Shown here piece after piece: positions 25,401 through 54,015 of a stretch of DNA of 64,000 nt. A program made the translations under genes and the position numbers. Each line of letters begins with the position of its first letter. Position 1 is the stretch's first letter. The notes below the pieces were generated by a model, which ran no database searches, had not been told where the DNA came from, and worked only from the letters and a program-made list of their open reading frames with translations. The DNA comes from Lagopus muta (taxonomy: Eukaryota; Chordata; Aves; Galliformes; Phasianidae). The DNA lies in NCBI RefSeq assembly GCF_023343835.1, contig NC_064438.1:18496077-18560076 (forward strand). The letters run 5' to 3'.

Positions 25401-28400
25401 TAACTATGCCTACAGTCATCATTAGTGGTGTTACCTCACAATGTTAACATCAGTCACTCAGAATACCAGTTGACTTTCTTTCCAAATAGAATGCTCAAAT
25501 AATAAGTAATGTTTAGTTTATTAGGTATACATGTAACTTCTTTCATTTGGTTCACATAATGTAGATGTGTCACTACATATTTACGTGTATACATACATGC
25601 ATATAAAACTGTAGAGTTTTATAAAATTATGCACACACAACTCAGACTATATCAGGTACACTTTCCCACTTGTAGTGTGCAAATATTGCACTAATATTTT
25701 ACAGCACAACATCAAACTATTATTTTTGTAGCTTGCTTATTATAGAATGCAACATATAATGACACAAAAACTGTTTGTACATCCAAGTAGAAGCTTCAGT
25801 TTGACTCTTTAGTATATTAATGAATTGTACAAATAATTCCTGTGTATAAATATACAGAGAGAGAGTGGTAGTGATGAATTTAGCTGCAGACATGTATCCA
25901 AAATTTTCCACAGTCATTTATCTAATTTTCACTGGTAGGAAAAGACCATTGGACCATTTAATGCAGTATAACAACCAAATAAGGCCAAACATTCAGTGTC
26001 CATTTTTATTTCCTACATGCTATTTGCTTAATTTTACACACAACAATGTAAAAATATGATTTGCTGGCTGGTTTTTGCAGTCTTTTTACAGGCACTTTTA
26101 AGGCCCTTTGGATCATCATTGGTCCTCAGATTAGGATGAATTCAGAAGACCCTAGTTAAATAACACATGATGAATTTGATTAAGTAATGGTACACACGTA
26201 AGTACATTTTTCACAGCAGTACTCAGAGTCGAGTGATAAAGGTAGGTAGCTAAAGCTTTTAGAATATTACAACCATTTCTGTTTTAAATAACTATGCTTA
26301 TATAACAACATTTCAATTTTATTATCTTAACCAGAATTACTCAGTTTTACAAGGAATTTTGGTAAATATATACAATTGCTTGAGTTTCTCAAAACTTCCA
26401 TGAGTCACACTTAATTTATATTACTCCTAGTACAAAATGTCCTCTTCTTGCTACAGAATTAGACCATATCTCTGACATCAAATATCTATATTAATACCTG
26501 CAAATAACCAGCATACCAATTAAGCACTTGACTAATTCAAAGCACAAGTCATTCTGGATGGGTGACCCATTTAACAGATTAAGAGCTTCTGATTTTAACA
26601 ATAGTAAAAATCATTACTGTGTTTAGCTTTAAGTCTTATGAAGAATGAAATATCAATGGGCAAAAGCAAGTTTAAAAATACATGTTTAATTGTTGTTAGC
26701 TAAATGCTTCATACAGTCCTGCTAACAATACAGAGAACAAATGCAGGCAAATATTCGTATGCTTACTCTTTGATGTTTAACTCAAAGAAAATAAAACACA
26801 TTAATACAATAAAATTGTATTTATATGACTTATATGATGTGAAATAATTTTATTAATACTAAAAATTTAATAAAATAATTTTATTAAGTTTCTAAGAATA
26901 AAAAAAGAAAACTGAGATATCCACATAAATATGTGTTTGAGAGCCTCACCGTGTGAAAAGGGCTGAATTTCTTATTCTACAACCGACTTTATTTTAGTTA
27001 TACTGCAGTTCTCTTTTCAGCACTAAATATGAAACAAGTTCTTGACAGTGATGATCAGAAGTATTGCTTATGCAAATTAAGAAATTGCAAAACACAAAGA
27101 TGTGTGAAATAAGTTCAGGTGGAAAACAAAACCAAGCCTCATCTCTAGATGATGGTTTGAATTCCCCAGAAGATGTTAAGTTCAAATATCATTAGTAGAT
27201 GGGCAAAGAAATTAAGTATGAGATGAGTGTACTAGGTTATAATTAGTTTTGTTAAAAATGAGCATTAAAAAAGAGAAATCTTGTCCTGCTCTTCTCTCAG
27301 TCACTAGACTGAAGTTCAAATGGCCACCATGCTTTGTGCTGAAGTTAAATGCTTTGCCATGTAGCAGAGGTACTCTGAGTATACCTACTCAGAAGATGTA
27401 TGGAACGTGGGAACATTTGTGAATCTGATTAAAATTCAAGTAAGAGGTAGGTGCCAAGTCAGTCATTCAAGGTGGATGATATTTGTGAAACAAAAACTTT
27501 AGGAACTTACATAACTTAAGTAGGAAATCAAGTGATACTACTGACCTTTTATTCTTCCAACTCCAACCTTCTATGATCTGTGAAACTAACTCTAGATCAT
27601 TCTCTTCAGTTTAAAGGACTGCACCACAAATTGTTTATGTACTATATGACTGCATGTGTGAAGCTGACCCTGTAGTTCATGCTTAAATTCACTTTATAAA
27701 AAAAGAAAAACAAAAACAAATGTTAAACTATTATGAGTTTTAATCTCAGAAAATTTCCATTAAGGATGAAGTGTGGTTTGGATTATGTCTCAGAAAGACA
27801 TAAGAGAAAGATGCACAACAGAGAACCAGTCTCCCCAGGTAAATAGAGATGATTAATTTGGAATTGTTTGAAGTTTGTTTACATAATACATATATATAAC
27901 AGGAGGCTTTCCCAGGCAAATGAAATGCCTCAGGAATCATATAATAGAAGGGGGAGGAAATAAATTAACATATCCACAGCAAGATGCTTGTGGAATTTAA
28001 ACCAGCATTCACCACTTACTGAAGATACAGATCGTTTTTCCATAACATGAGATAAAAGTACTTGCTTTATGTTTAACTTAGTGCTGGATATAACCTTTCT
28101 TCTCAAATGTGTTTACTTAGTTTTGATAAAACTAAAGAACAAAAATTTATGAAAATATGTGCCATTGATGTTACTACTGCTTTCTCTTGTATTTTAGCAT
28201 ATTTTACTAGTCAATAATTAATCTCCTCCTGTTCTTTTTGTACACACACAAGTATGTATACATACACGTTTTTCTCTAGCATTACAACTGTAACAAGAAG
28301 GTTTTATTGGAGAGACGAGAATTTTTTTAAAGTTACTCTTATTTTGAAGCAGGTTTGTATCAGGCAAGCTTATATACACACATTTGTTGACAGGGAATGT

Positions 28401-29243
28401 TAAACTTTAAAGGAAAAGCAAACAAAAGCTTTTAATGAAACACATTTCCCTCATTTTGCTGGTTAAGCAAAATCATTTTTAAGTTGCTTGATTTTAACAA
28501 ATGTGTAGATGCACTCCTAATATAAAGTCTCTGTGTGAAGACCTTTGTTTTTAATATGAAGAAGCCATCTTAAAAACATAAAAGCTGTTAAGGAGAATGG
28601 TACTGAAGTCTAAATGAGTACCTGAAATGATCACTGTATGTTCTCAGAAATGGCTGATGGTGAGGCCTACAAGCATAGTTGCAGAATGGGACCTAAAGTC
28701 TTGAAAATTAAGTTTACTGTGGATTAAGACCTTGTTCTGAAGCTTAGATTTGTTTTGTTTTGTTTTGGCAGATATTATATGGATATTCTGCTCTGTACAA
28801 AGAGTTCTTAAATCTGTGTGGATTTCCTTCTGCTTATTTTTACCAAATCTGTTCTGAATGCAGCAGAATTCTTATACGTGCAGTTGATTGGTACTTACAA
28901 AGAAGATGCAGTAGGCTGGCGTGTATTTACAACAAGAAATATTAGAAATATGGGTGTCCTTTCTAATGCTTCATGATGTTGAGGTAGAAAGGATTATGAG
29001 ATGCTGAGACAGCAACAAAAACCATCCCAAGTGAGACTGAAGAAGAGAGCAGTTTGCTGTTCTCACTACTGAGAAAATGGAGAACCATTAATGATAATCC
29101 CTTAGCAGTATCCAGACCTGTAATTGGAGGCCTTAAATAACTATCTGCTTGATAGAGAATTATCTTACTGAAATAATGAGTTAAGCTACTTTTTGTATCT
29201 GTTAAGGAGTCACGCTAGCCTTGTAGAAAAGCCTTTTCCTCGT

Positions 29244-29430
29244 TTCATAGGATCATAGAATCACTAAGGTTGGATGGACCACTAAAATCATGTAGCCTAG
29301 CAGCCAGCCCATGATTGTAACCACTCCAAACCACGTCCCGCAAAACCACATCTGCCTTTTCCTTAACACCTCCAGGGACGGTGACTCTACAGAGCTGGGG
29401 GACCTCGAGATTAAAAACGCCTAACAAAAC
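29244..29430 (-). mobile_element. CR1 LINE 3'-end fragment, antisense, beside CAT promoter
   Basis: It starts with TCATAGGATCATAGAATCAC...GGTTGGA, the reverse complement of the CR1 3' end with its ATTCTATG repeats. It continues through the CR1-like CTTAACACCTCCAGGGACGGTGACTCTAC. It ends where the GC-rich CAT promoter begins and is truncated at its 5' side. Confidence 0.85.
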
Positions 29431-29440
29431 CGTAGCTGCG

Positions 29441-29880
29441 CACAGCTCATTAGACGCACTCCAGCCCTAACTAACGAGGCGGCACTCCGCAGCCCACGGG
29501 GAGGATCCACGTGACCCCCACCGCCCCCAAGCTGAGTCGCAGGGCGCCGCCGGCGTCCGCACACAGCGCCTCACCCAGGGGGTGGGGTGTGTGTGTGGGG
29601 GGGGGGTCCTTATGCCCTGACTGACATTCCTCTCAGCCATTCAGAGCTCGCGCTGCCCGCTCGACGCGGGGCTATTGGTCACGGCGGCGAGGGGGTGGGC
29701 GCAGCACTGGAGTAGGTACCGTGGGTGCGGTCGCTCCCGCTACTCGCTGGCGCAGTGGAGCTCGGTAGGGTTTCCTCTCCGAGGTTGGCGGTAGCGAGTC
29801 TTGTCTCAGTAGCCCGCCCTGCGCGCGCTTTTCTCGCTCTGCAGTGCCCTTCCTGCCCGGGGGTCTCCTAAGCTTGCAAG
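29441..29880 (+). promoter_or_regulatory. CAT: CAT promoter and 5' UTR (GC-rich, TATA-less)
   Basis: This G+C- and CpG-rich segment lies directly upstream of the catalase ATG and continues into the start of intron 1. It contains an inverted CCAAT box (ATTGG at 29674-29678), a GGGGTGGGCG-type GC box near 29692, and a TG/G run near 29588-29607. No TATA box is seen. Mammalian CAT promoters are likewise TATA-less with CCAAT and GC boxes. The transcription start is not determinable here; it is likely between about 29700 and 29850. Confidence 0.7.
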
Positions 29881-46693
<16,813 letters not shown>

Positions 46694-47162
46694 AGTGTGC
46701 TGCAGAGAATTACCATATGAATTTTGCGTCCATACAACTGTGGGACAACCTGTTGAAAATGTATTGAATGTGGCAGAATTCCTCACAAATTTTTTACAGG
46801 CTTGATTTATTAAGCTTTCAAGTGCCTGTATCTGTACTGGAAACAGTAAGTAACACAAGCTAACAATCCTAGTGCCTTTCAACACTAGTGCTTTACTGCT
46901 CGCTAAAAACATGGTGTTTTCTAGGAAACTGAAAAGTTTTCCTTTCTAAGAGGAAACATAAATTCATGTTCTATTCCATTTTTTTTAAATGAAAAACTAT
47001 CTCTGGCTAAATTGCACAATAAGACTTAAATAATGATACTGTGATTATCCTTATGGATAAACTTGTTCATGTTAAAAAGCTGATATTACTTAGTATTTCT
47101 AGTAAAGTAGTTACCTGAATGTATTTGTAGGTTCTTCCTTTTGAAATTGTTTTATCTTCCTG

Positions 47163-47168
47163 AATAAA
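47163..47168 (+). terminator. CAT: Proximal CAT polyadenylation signal AATAAA
   Basis: Canonical hexamer about 470 nt after the stop. Downstream sequence is AT-rich with only a weak GU element. Confidence 0.5.
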
Positions 47169-48920
47169 AATAATACATAACCAATATTTTACCAGAACTA
47201 CTGAATATTTCTCATTTCTTTGTAAAAAATGGAGCTGAATAGGAAGCTTATCTCACATATGTAATTTTCATTTTAAGCACATATTGAAGATAACAAATCT
47301 CTACTTATTAATGCTGTGTCAGAGATAACTGATTTAAGGGAGATGGCGGGTGCAGTTATTTTCTACTTGTGTACACTTTACAACCAAAGTGATTACATCT
47401 TACAAGTCCATAGGGGGAGAAAAATGTGTTTGTTTTTTTTTCTCATTTACAAGTATTTAAATTGAAAAACATTGATTTTTCCAAACATGTGGAACATTAA
47501 CCTCCAAATACATTGATTTACAAGCTTAGATGCCTTAAACTATTCCCAATAGCTCCTGAAGTTGTTTGACTGCTGTAATCTGATGTTGCTTAAGTCAGAG
47601 CTGGTTTTCAAAATTAAAGCCTAATTGAAATGGTGTGTTTGTATGCATGCACGTTCATCTATGTAGGGATAAAAGGGATAAAGCCTGATTTTAGACATAT
47701 TGGAATGTTGTACACTGTTTGCAATTTAGTTAATCAGTACAAAAAGAAATTGCAACCCTTTGGATTGAGAAGTGTTATTCCTTCTGATAGTTCAAAGGAG
47801 TTTTTTTAGCATATTGATATTTTATCTACAATTTTGGAGTATAATCTTTAATAGTACCTTATGAACTGAGACATAATGAAAGCGTTTATATTTTAGCTGT
47901 ATCCTGAGTTCTTAAGTTTTATGATAATTACAGAAATTCTGGTTTTATTGTACCTGAACATGTATGGTGTTGGCCTAAGAAACTACAGTCAGTGCCTGAA
48001 TATTTCACAATATGTTCATACAACAAAGCCATGGCTTAAGCTACATTTTTTGTAGAGGCCAAAAATCCCAACAAGTATTTATTCTTAACTAACTTGGAAG
48101 TATCACCCAGTTATGGGGTAACTAGTGTTCAAGCTGATGGTTGGAATTTAGAATAAAATTTGTCATATCCATTACACATTGAAGCTGTTCCTAATGGAAT
48201 AAAAATGTTTTCTAACTGTGCTCAATAGGCAGTTTGCCATGCATCTATAATTCCAGCAAGTATCAATAATTCTGCCTGTTACTTTTCCCTCTTCCCTTAC
48301 CAAAGAGAAAGATCAGCATGTATATGTAATCAGTCCAGACCTTAGTTACACAACATTGCCCTCAGTTTGAAATATACACTTTCCTTGCTTGCCTGCTAAT
48401 ACTGCTTTACTAGCATTTGGATTGAAAGAAGCACTGAATGATGATAAAAGATTTCAGAGCCCAGCTACTAGCTTTTAAGCAAATATACCAGTTTCAACAG
48501 TTGGTGCATTTGAGGATCTACGTTGGATTGCATTTTGAGTAGGGGTACTCCTTGATTTGGATTTCAAGCACAAATTAGCTTTATGAGAAGTGATACAGAT
48601 AGACTGAAAAAAAATTGATAAAGTACTGTTAACTAGAAACACTGTAGAAAGCTATTCCAACTCATTTACATACTAACCTATTGTGAAAAACATCTGTGTG
48701 ATAAAGTAAAATGATATCAAATGATGGTCTGTTTTATCCTGGGATTTGTCTGGATAATTGCATGATGAGGCTGGTGGGAAATGAAAGAGCTGTATAAATG
48801 AGTGGGAATTTGTTTTGCTGACACAGAAAATCCTAATGAGTCTTGGGAAGGAGTATGCAAGACTTTGTAATTTTCATGATCTCTGGTAAATGGATTATGT
48901 TGCCTTTCTTTTGTTTCTGA

Positions 48921-48926
48921 AATAAA
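48921..48926 (+). terminator. CAT: Distal candidate CAT polyadenylation signal AATAAA
   Basis: Canonical hexamer followed 20-45 nt later by TGTTGCCTTTTTTGTGAG, a good GU/U-rich downstream element. Two weaker-context hexamers lie at 48152 and 48198. Confidence 0.45.
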
Positions 48927-49654
48927 ACAATTAAAAATTTCTTTGCTACATGTTGCCTTTTTTGTGAGCCTACATTCAATCAGTTTATTTTAAATGATAG
49001 CATGAATTTGTTAATTTGTTTGGTTTTTTTTTGAGGATTTGTTGTTGTTGTTGTGATAGTGCAGAAGCTGTTGAAGTTCTGGGGAACTGGTATTTATTTT
49101 AGACCACAAGTTACTTGGATTGCACAAGCTCTGATGTAGACCTCATAAGCAAACAAAGGTTGCAGACTCAGGCTGACACTTCAAATTCATGTGATGGTGC
49201 CAAAAGGAAATTCTATTCAGTACTGATATGACAAATTATCTGTTTGAAGCCTTCTGTTTAATTTGTAAGGCCTTCTGAAAAGAGAATGCTGCTTGAATCT
49301 GTGGTACAGCAGTGCCTGAGACTGTGTACCCTGTGAAAGGGGAAAAAATTGCTTTTGAACTTCACTGTGGCTTTTGTTGATGGAGTCTTCCTTAAGGCTC
49401 TACATGCTAAGGGACCTTTTGATATTTTTCATCTAAAATTTTCAAATTTCAGTCATAAGTTCATCCAGTTTTTCATCAAAGTTAACTCATTCTGTTGGAC
49501 ACTATCAATAAAGAGCACGCAGTTGAAATAAAACACTTGAAATATATCTCAGTGTTCCCATAAAGCCTTTCAACAGGCTGTCGGTATAGATAGTTGTTCT
49601 TCAATATATATATTACCCAAATGTTCAACTTTTCTTTTATTGTGCTTGTTACTT

Positions 49655-50690
49655 TTTCTTCGTGGGCAAGGAGCAGAGATATCTTGGGACAGCTCACACA
49701 ACTGGGTTGCTGCAATGGATGGTTATTTCCTCTTGAGGAAAGATAGGCTGACAAGGTGGGGGAGTTGCTCCTTACGTAAGACAGCAACTAGAACTTGGAG
49801 GGGAATGGTGATCAGGTGGAGAACTTGTGGGTAGGAATTAAGGGGCAGGCTAACATAGGTGATACTGTTGTGTGTACTACAGGCTGCCTGATCAGGAGGA
49901 GGAAGCAGATGAGGCCTTTTACAAACGTCTGGTAGTAGCCTCACCATCCCTGGCAATGGCTCACATGGGGGACTTCAGCCATACTGGTATTTGTTGCAGA
50001 TGGCCAGGCACACAAGGTCCAGGTGGTTCCTGCAATGTTTTGATAAATTTTGACACAGGTGGTGGGAGGGACTGATGGGGAGGGGTGTGCTACTTGAGCT
50101 TGGTTTTGCTAACAAGGAAAAGCTGGTCAGTGTTGTGGTGGTTGGGGGAAGCTTAGGATGCGAGATGGTGGAGTTCCTGATTTCGTGTGGAAGAAACAAA
50201 GCAGTAAATAGAATTGCTGCCCTAAACTTCAAGAGAGCCAACTTTGACTTTTTCAAAGATGTACTTGGAGGTATCCCATGGACTGGAGTGTTAGAAGGTA
50301 AGAGGGCCCGGGAGGAATGGTTGGCACTTTAATACCACTTATTTCATGTTCAAGATAAGTGCATCCCTTAGAGTAAGAAATACAGGGAGGCATGGCTAGA
50401 GGCCTGCTGGATGAGCAAGGAACTCATGGATAAAATGAAAGGAAAGGAGAAAGTCCATGAAATGTGGAAAAAGGGCTGCCCACCTGGGGAGATTATAGCA
50501 ACTTTCTCAGGGCTTGTAGAGATGCAACAAAGGTCAACATGCTCTTGGAATTAAACCTTGCAAAGGAAGTAGAAGATAACAAGTTCAGGGTTTTTTTTTG
50601 TTTGTTTGTTTGTTCTTTTGTTGAACTTGAATGCAGGAAATTCTGTATTAACGTGTAGAAGAACTTCCAACCCCTATGATTCTGTAAACT
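49655..50690 (+). mobile_element. CR1 LINE fragment, ORF2 endonuclease-side region plus short 3' end, sense
   Basis: The sequence follows CR1 ORF2 blocks such as TTGGGACAGCTCACA, GCTGCAATGGATGG, TACAGGCTGCCTGATCAGGA, ATGGGGGACTTCA and TGGAAAAAGGGCTG. It is interrupted by stops and frameshifts and makes no protein. The piece ends near 50585. A TTCCAACCCCTATGATTCTG tag at about 50670-50690 looks like the CR1 3' end, so the middle seems deleted and replaced by T/G-rich simple sequence. Confidence 0.85.
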
Positions 50691-51346
50691 GCATGCCTCA
50701 TGCATGTTGAAATGTAACCTTTGCAAAATAGTGGTTAAACACATCTATTGATCATGAGTTGGAAAGGGCGTTATCACACAGCACTCCTGGAGGTTTTTAA
50801 TAAAATGTTTAACACAAACAACTGTTTCTTAACTTCAGTGGCATGACCAGATAAAGGCAGTCTGAACGAATGATTGTAGTTAATAAGTTATACTGCAAAT
50901 TGTACTAGTTTAGAGTAGAGGTTAGGCTAAAACTTGAACAGCATCAAGTCAAAAACTAAGTTCTGGGTCATAAGAAAGACCAAGGAAACATCTTGTGTAG
51001 TAGTAGAATGGGCTAGATAGTTAACAGTTGCAGCTATATTTTATTTCAGCTCTCTGTTGTTGTGCTTAAGACTGAACAGTGTTCTGTGCTAAAAGTTAAC
51101 AATGACAGGTGTTTCAAAGTAAAACCTGCCTTTTTTTTAAAGGCTCTAAGTGGGGTTTTAGCAGGTAGGCAGCACTGAGCAAACAATAATGCTATTTGTA
51201 CAAGTAACCCAGGTGATAGATCTATTTATGACTATGCATTGTGAAAGCTAAGACAGTTTGTGTGACATGACATAATCGTATTTGTATTGTGACTTTGTCT
51301 TCTGCCCAAGTAAAATTAAATATTTGTTTTCTAGGTTATTGCAGTG

Positions 51347-51352
<6 letters not shown>

Positions 51353-51399
<47 letters not shown>
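51353..51399. repeat. poly-T tract, 47 nt
   Basis: Forty-seven consecutive thymines. Read on the minus strand it would be a poly-A tail, but no polyadenylation signal or recognisable retrogene precedes it there. Confidence 0.9.
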
Positions 51400-51403
<4 letters not shown>

Positions 51404-52565
51404 GTATTAAGAATTACTTCATAGTTTTTTTAGATGCTCATTGCTAACAATGGATTGAAAAATGAGTTTGACAGTTTTAAAACCTAGAGCTTCTCCAGGG
51501 CCTTTTCCCTTTGTTGCTAGATGGGAGAGTGCTAACACTTAAGAAAAGGAAAACAAAGTAGCAGACTCTAGTATTGCAGAAGATAGTAGCTGGAATGAGC
51601 TATAGCAAGAGATGACTGAGTATGTGGAATTGCTACATCTTCTCTGGGGAAAGGGTGAGCTAGATTTGGGTCAGATATTGCTTCATGCATGTTACAAAAA
51701 GTAAGTCCGGAATTCCTTTATTGAACTGACTAGAGAATTATCTGGTGAAATTCACTCATGAGGACTGTCTGCTAATCTTGGTGTGGGTATCTATGACTTA
51801 GCATACATAAAATCAATCTTGCTGATTTGCAAAGTAATTTTATACATCTGCTCGTCTTAGAGACAGTGGCTGTGTACTGTTCTTTTGGAGAGCTGATGCG
51901 TGAGCTGACAGGCATGCAAGTCACTGCTTCCCACAGAATAACATCTAAGCAAGAGTATTCTCTTTCGAGATGCCACAGAAGGAAGTGGTTGCTGTGGGTT
52001 GATTCCACACTTTGCCTGTGAGAGTTTGAGTACCCTCTGCATTGGAGCTCCATTAATCCTTCTTTTTAACTGTTTCATTGTTATCTGCAATTTAAAAGTT
52101 AATTGGGTGAGTGAATGTGAAGAAATATCTACTTTCTTACTAAATATTATGGGCGTCAGTTTGTGATACTAAGAAAATATTTTATTGACTGTAAGCAACG
52201 AAGTTGTATACTAGAGGTGAACTTCCACCCATTTATCTGTTTTCCATTTGCTATGTTTCAAAGTTAAGCAACAGGCTGTATGAGTAGTTAATACTAATTT
52301 TGAGACCTTAATCTAGAAGCTTGCATGGGGAAAAAAACATTTTCAAAGATGCACATAGCTTGACTGGGCCTTCTTGCAAAATGTATTTTTAGGTGTGTTA
52401 AGAGCTGCTTTTTAACATCACAGATAGCAATTCCAGACAACGAATGTTTAATCATGAAAAAATGTGCTCACTGTGTTACAACAGGCCTTTATAGCCCACT
52501 TTGCTTGGGTGCTAAGAGGAGGGGAAAAAAGTGACGTTGATTTTATTTTTTTTTTTTTCCCACTG

Positions 52566-52745
52566 ATCAGAATCACAACTGTAGGGTTGGAAGGGACCTC
52601 TGGAGATCACCTGATCTGACCCCCTGCTAAAGCACATTCCCCAGAACAAGTGAAATAAAAAAGTGTTCAGGTAGATTTTGAATATTTCCAGGGAAGGAGG
52701 CTCCACCATTTTGGAAAGAAATGCAGTGTTCTCATTGTTTTCCTG
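52566..52745 (-). mobile_element. CR1 LINE 3'-end fragment, antisense
   Basis: CAGAATCACAACTGTAGGGTTGGAAGGGACCTCTGGAGATC is a close reverse-complement match to the CR1 3' terminus. More degraded CR1 phrases follow (TCCAGGGAAGGAGGCTCCACC). It is 5' truncated. Confidence 0.85.
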
Positions 52746-53989
52746 TAATAAATATCTTAAATGATTCTTAATGCTAAACAATTTTACCCTTGAACCCTTC
52801 TTTTTGTCCCCTTTTTTGTCTCCTAATTATTCAGTCCTCATTCTGCTTCTGGGATGGCTTGTGGCCTTCATTTCACTCCTTCTGTCTAAGGGAGGGAGAA
52901 GAGGAAGAAGACAGATATGTGCTCTTTTTTTTTTTTCTCAGTGCAAAGTGGACAGGAACTGAAGGATCCCATCTTGGATGTGCATGCATACATGCACCAT
53001 ATAATCTGTATCAGAGAAAGCTAATACAAATAAGGAAAACTCATAATAAAGCCTTAAAACTAGAGGTTTTAAAGGCATTCGTACATTAACTTCAAGTCAA
53101 ACCATTCTGCACTTGGGGTTTTTCTTGCTGAGGGGTTTGAGGCTTCAAAACAATATTGCAGAAGTGGATGTTCTAATCTCTTGTTGATGCTGGATTATGA
53201 CATGATATGCAATCCATAGTAAAGCTTGGCCTTTTTTCATAGGTAATATTTTAAAATTCAGTTGGAACTGAGGCTTGAGCTTGTAGTCAAGCTGAGATGA
53301 CCCAGAGTATGATGTACACAGTTGGATTTGAGCACTTGATCCAGCTGACATTAATGATGTAACCAGCAATTTGTGATTGCAAATGAATCTAAAGCAAGTT
53401 TGCCAAATCAGTGGTTTGACTCAGTAGCAGCTAGATTCTCAATTAAATATTGGATCTCCAGTATCAAAGAGAAAGGCTTTTGTAATCTGTGCTCAACCAT
53501 CATCTCCCAGGTAACTCTTAAAGGTACTAGCAAAGTCTGTGTTACATTCCCTTCCTCTTTTGTCCCATTAGTAATGTACCATTATACTTTTCTTATGAAA
53601 ACTTTTCACACGAGGAGCTCCTCTTGCTTAAGATGATTTCATTTGTGGGAATGGATCTCATAGATTGAAGGTGATTCCTGAAAATGCTGTGTGTGCAAAG
53701 GATTGCCTCTTTCCATAGTCTGAAAGCTAATCGAGGCTGAACAATGAGACACTAGTTAAAAGTAGCAGGTGAAGTAGCTTGATGTTAAATTCACTGGTGG
53801 TGATATTTTTTTACAGCCTGGATTGCTGTATAGGGCTGATGTGATTTAGTAGTATGTCATGGTGAAATTCCACTCAAAGTTGAACTTCAACTCCAGTACA
53901 GTTGGTAGTCTCACTTCATTGCATTCTGAGAGTAAACAGGCCTTCAGGAGCTGTGCTGAAGCTTATTTGCAGGTGATTTTATGTTACTT

Positions 53990-54015
53990 TTTTATTTATT
54001 TATTTATTTATTTTT
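53990..54015. repeat. (TTTA)n microsatellite
   Basis: About six TTTA units in intergenic DNA. Confidence 0.8.

Larger units (their letters stand above)
12360..29243. other. Intergenic region between ABTB2 and CAT
   Basis: The two genes are divergent here, with about 17 kb of mostly AT-rich DNA between their promoter islands. I see no conserved exon on either strand. Contents I can name are an LTR-like block near 15.4-15.6 kb, a long degenerate CR1 at about 15.9-17.3 kb, and AT-, G- and TG-type simple repeats. The longest open frames (129 codons at 24598-24987, 104 codons at 12672-12986) show no recognisable domain. Confidence 0.75.
46694..48950 (+). other. CAT: CAT 3' UTR (extent uncertain)
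   Basis: This is AT-rich sequence after the stop with several AATAAA hexamers. The first good one at 47163 would give a 3' UTR near 500 nt, similar to mammals. The one at 48921, followed by a U/GU-rich stretch, would give about 2.2 kb. Which is used cannot be decided from sequence. Confidence 0.5.

Noticed and set aside
49872-50332. Adjacent frames of 67 and 85 codons
   Set aside because: These are broken pieces of CR1 ORF2, not a host gene.
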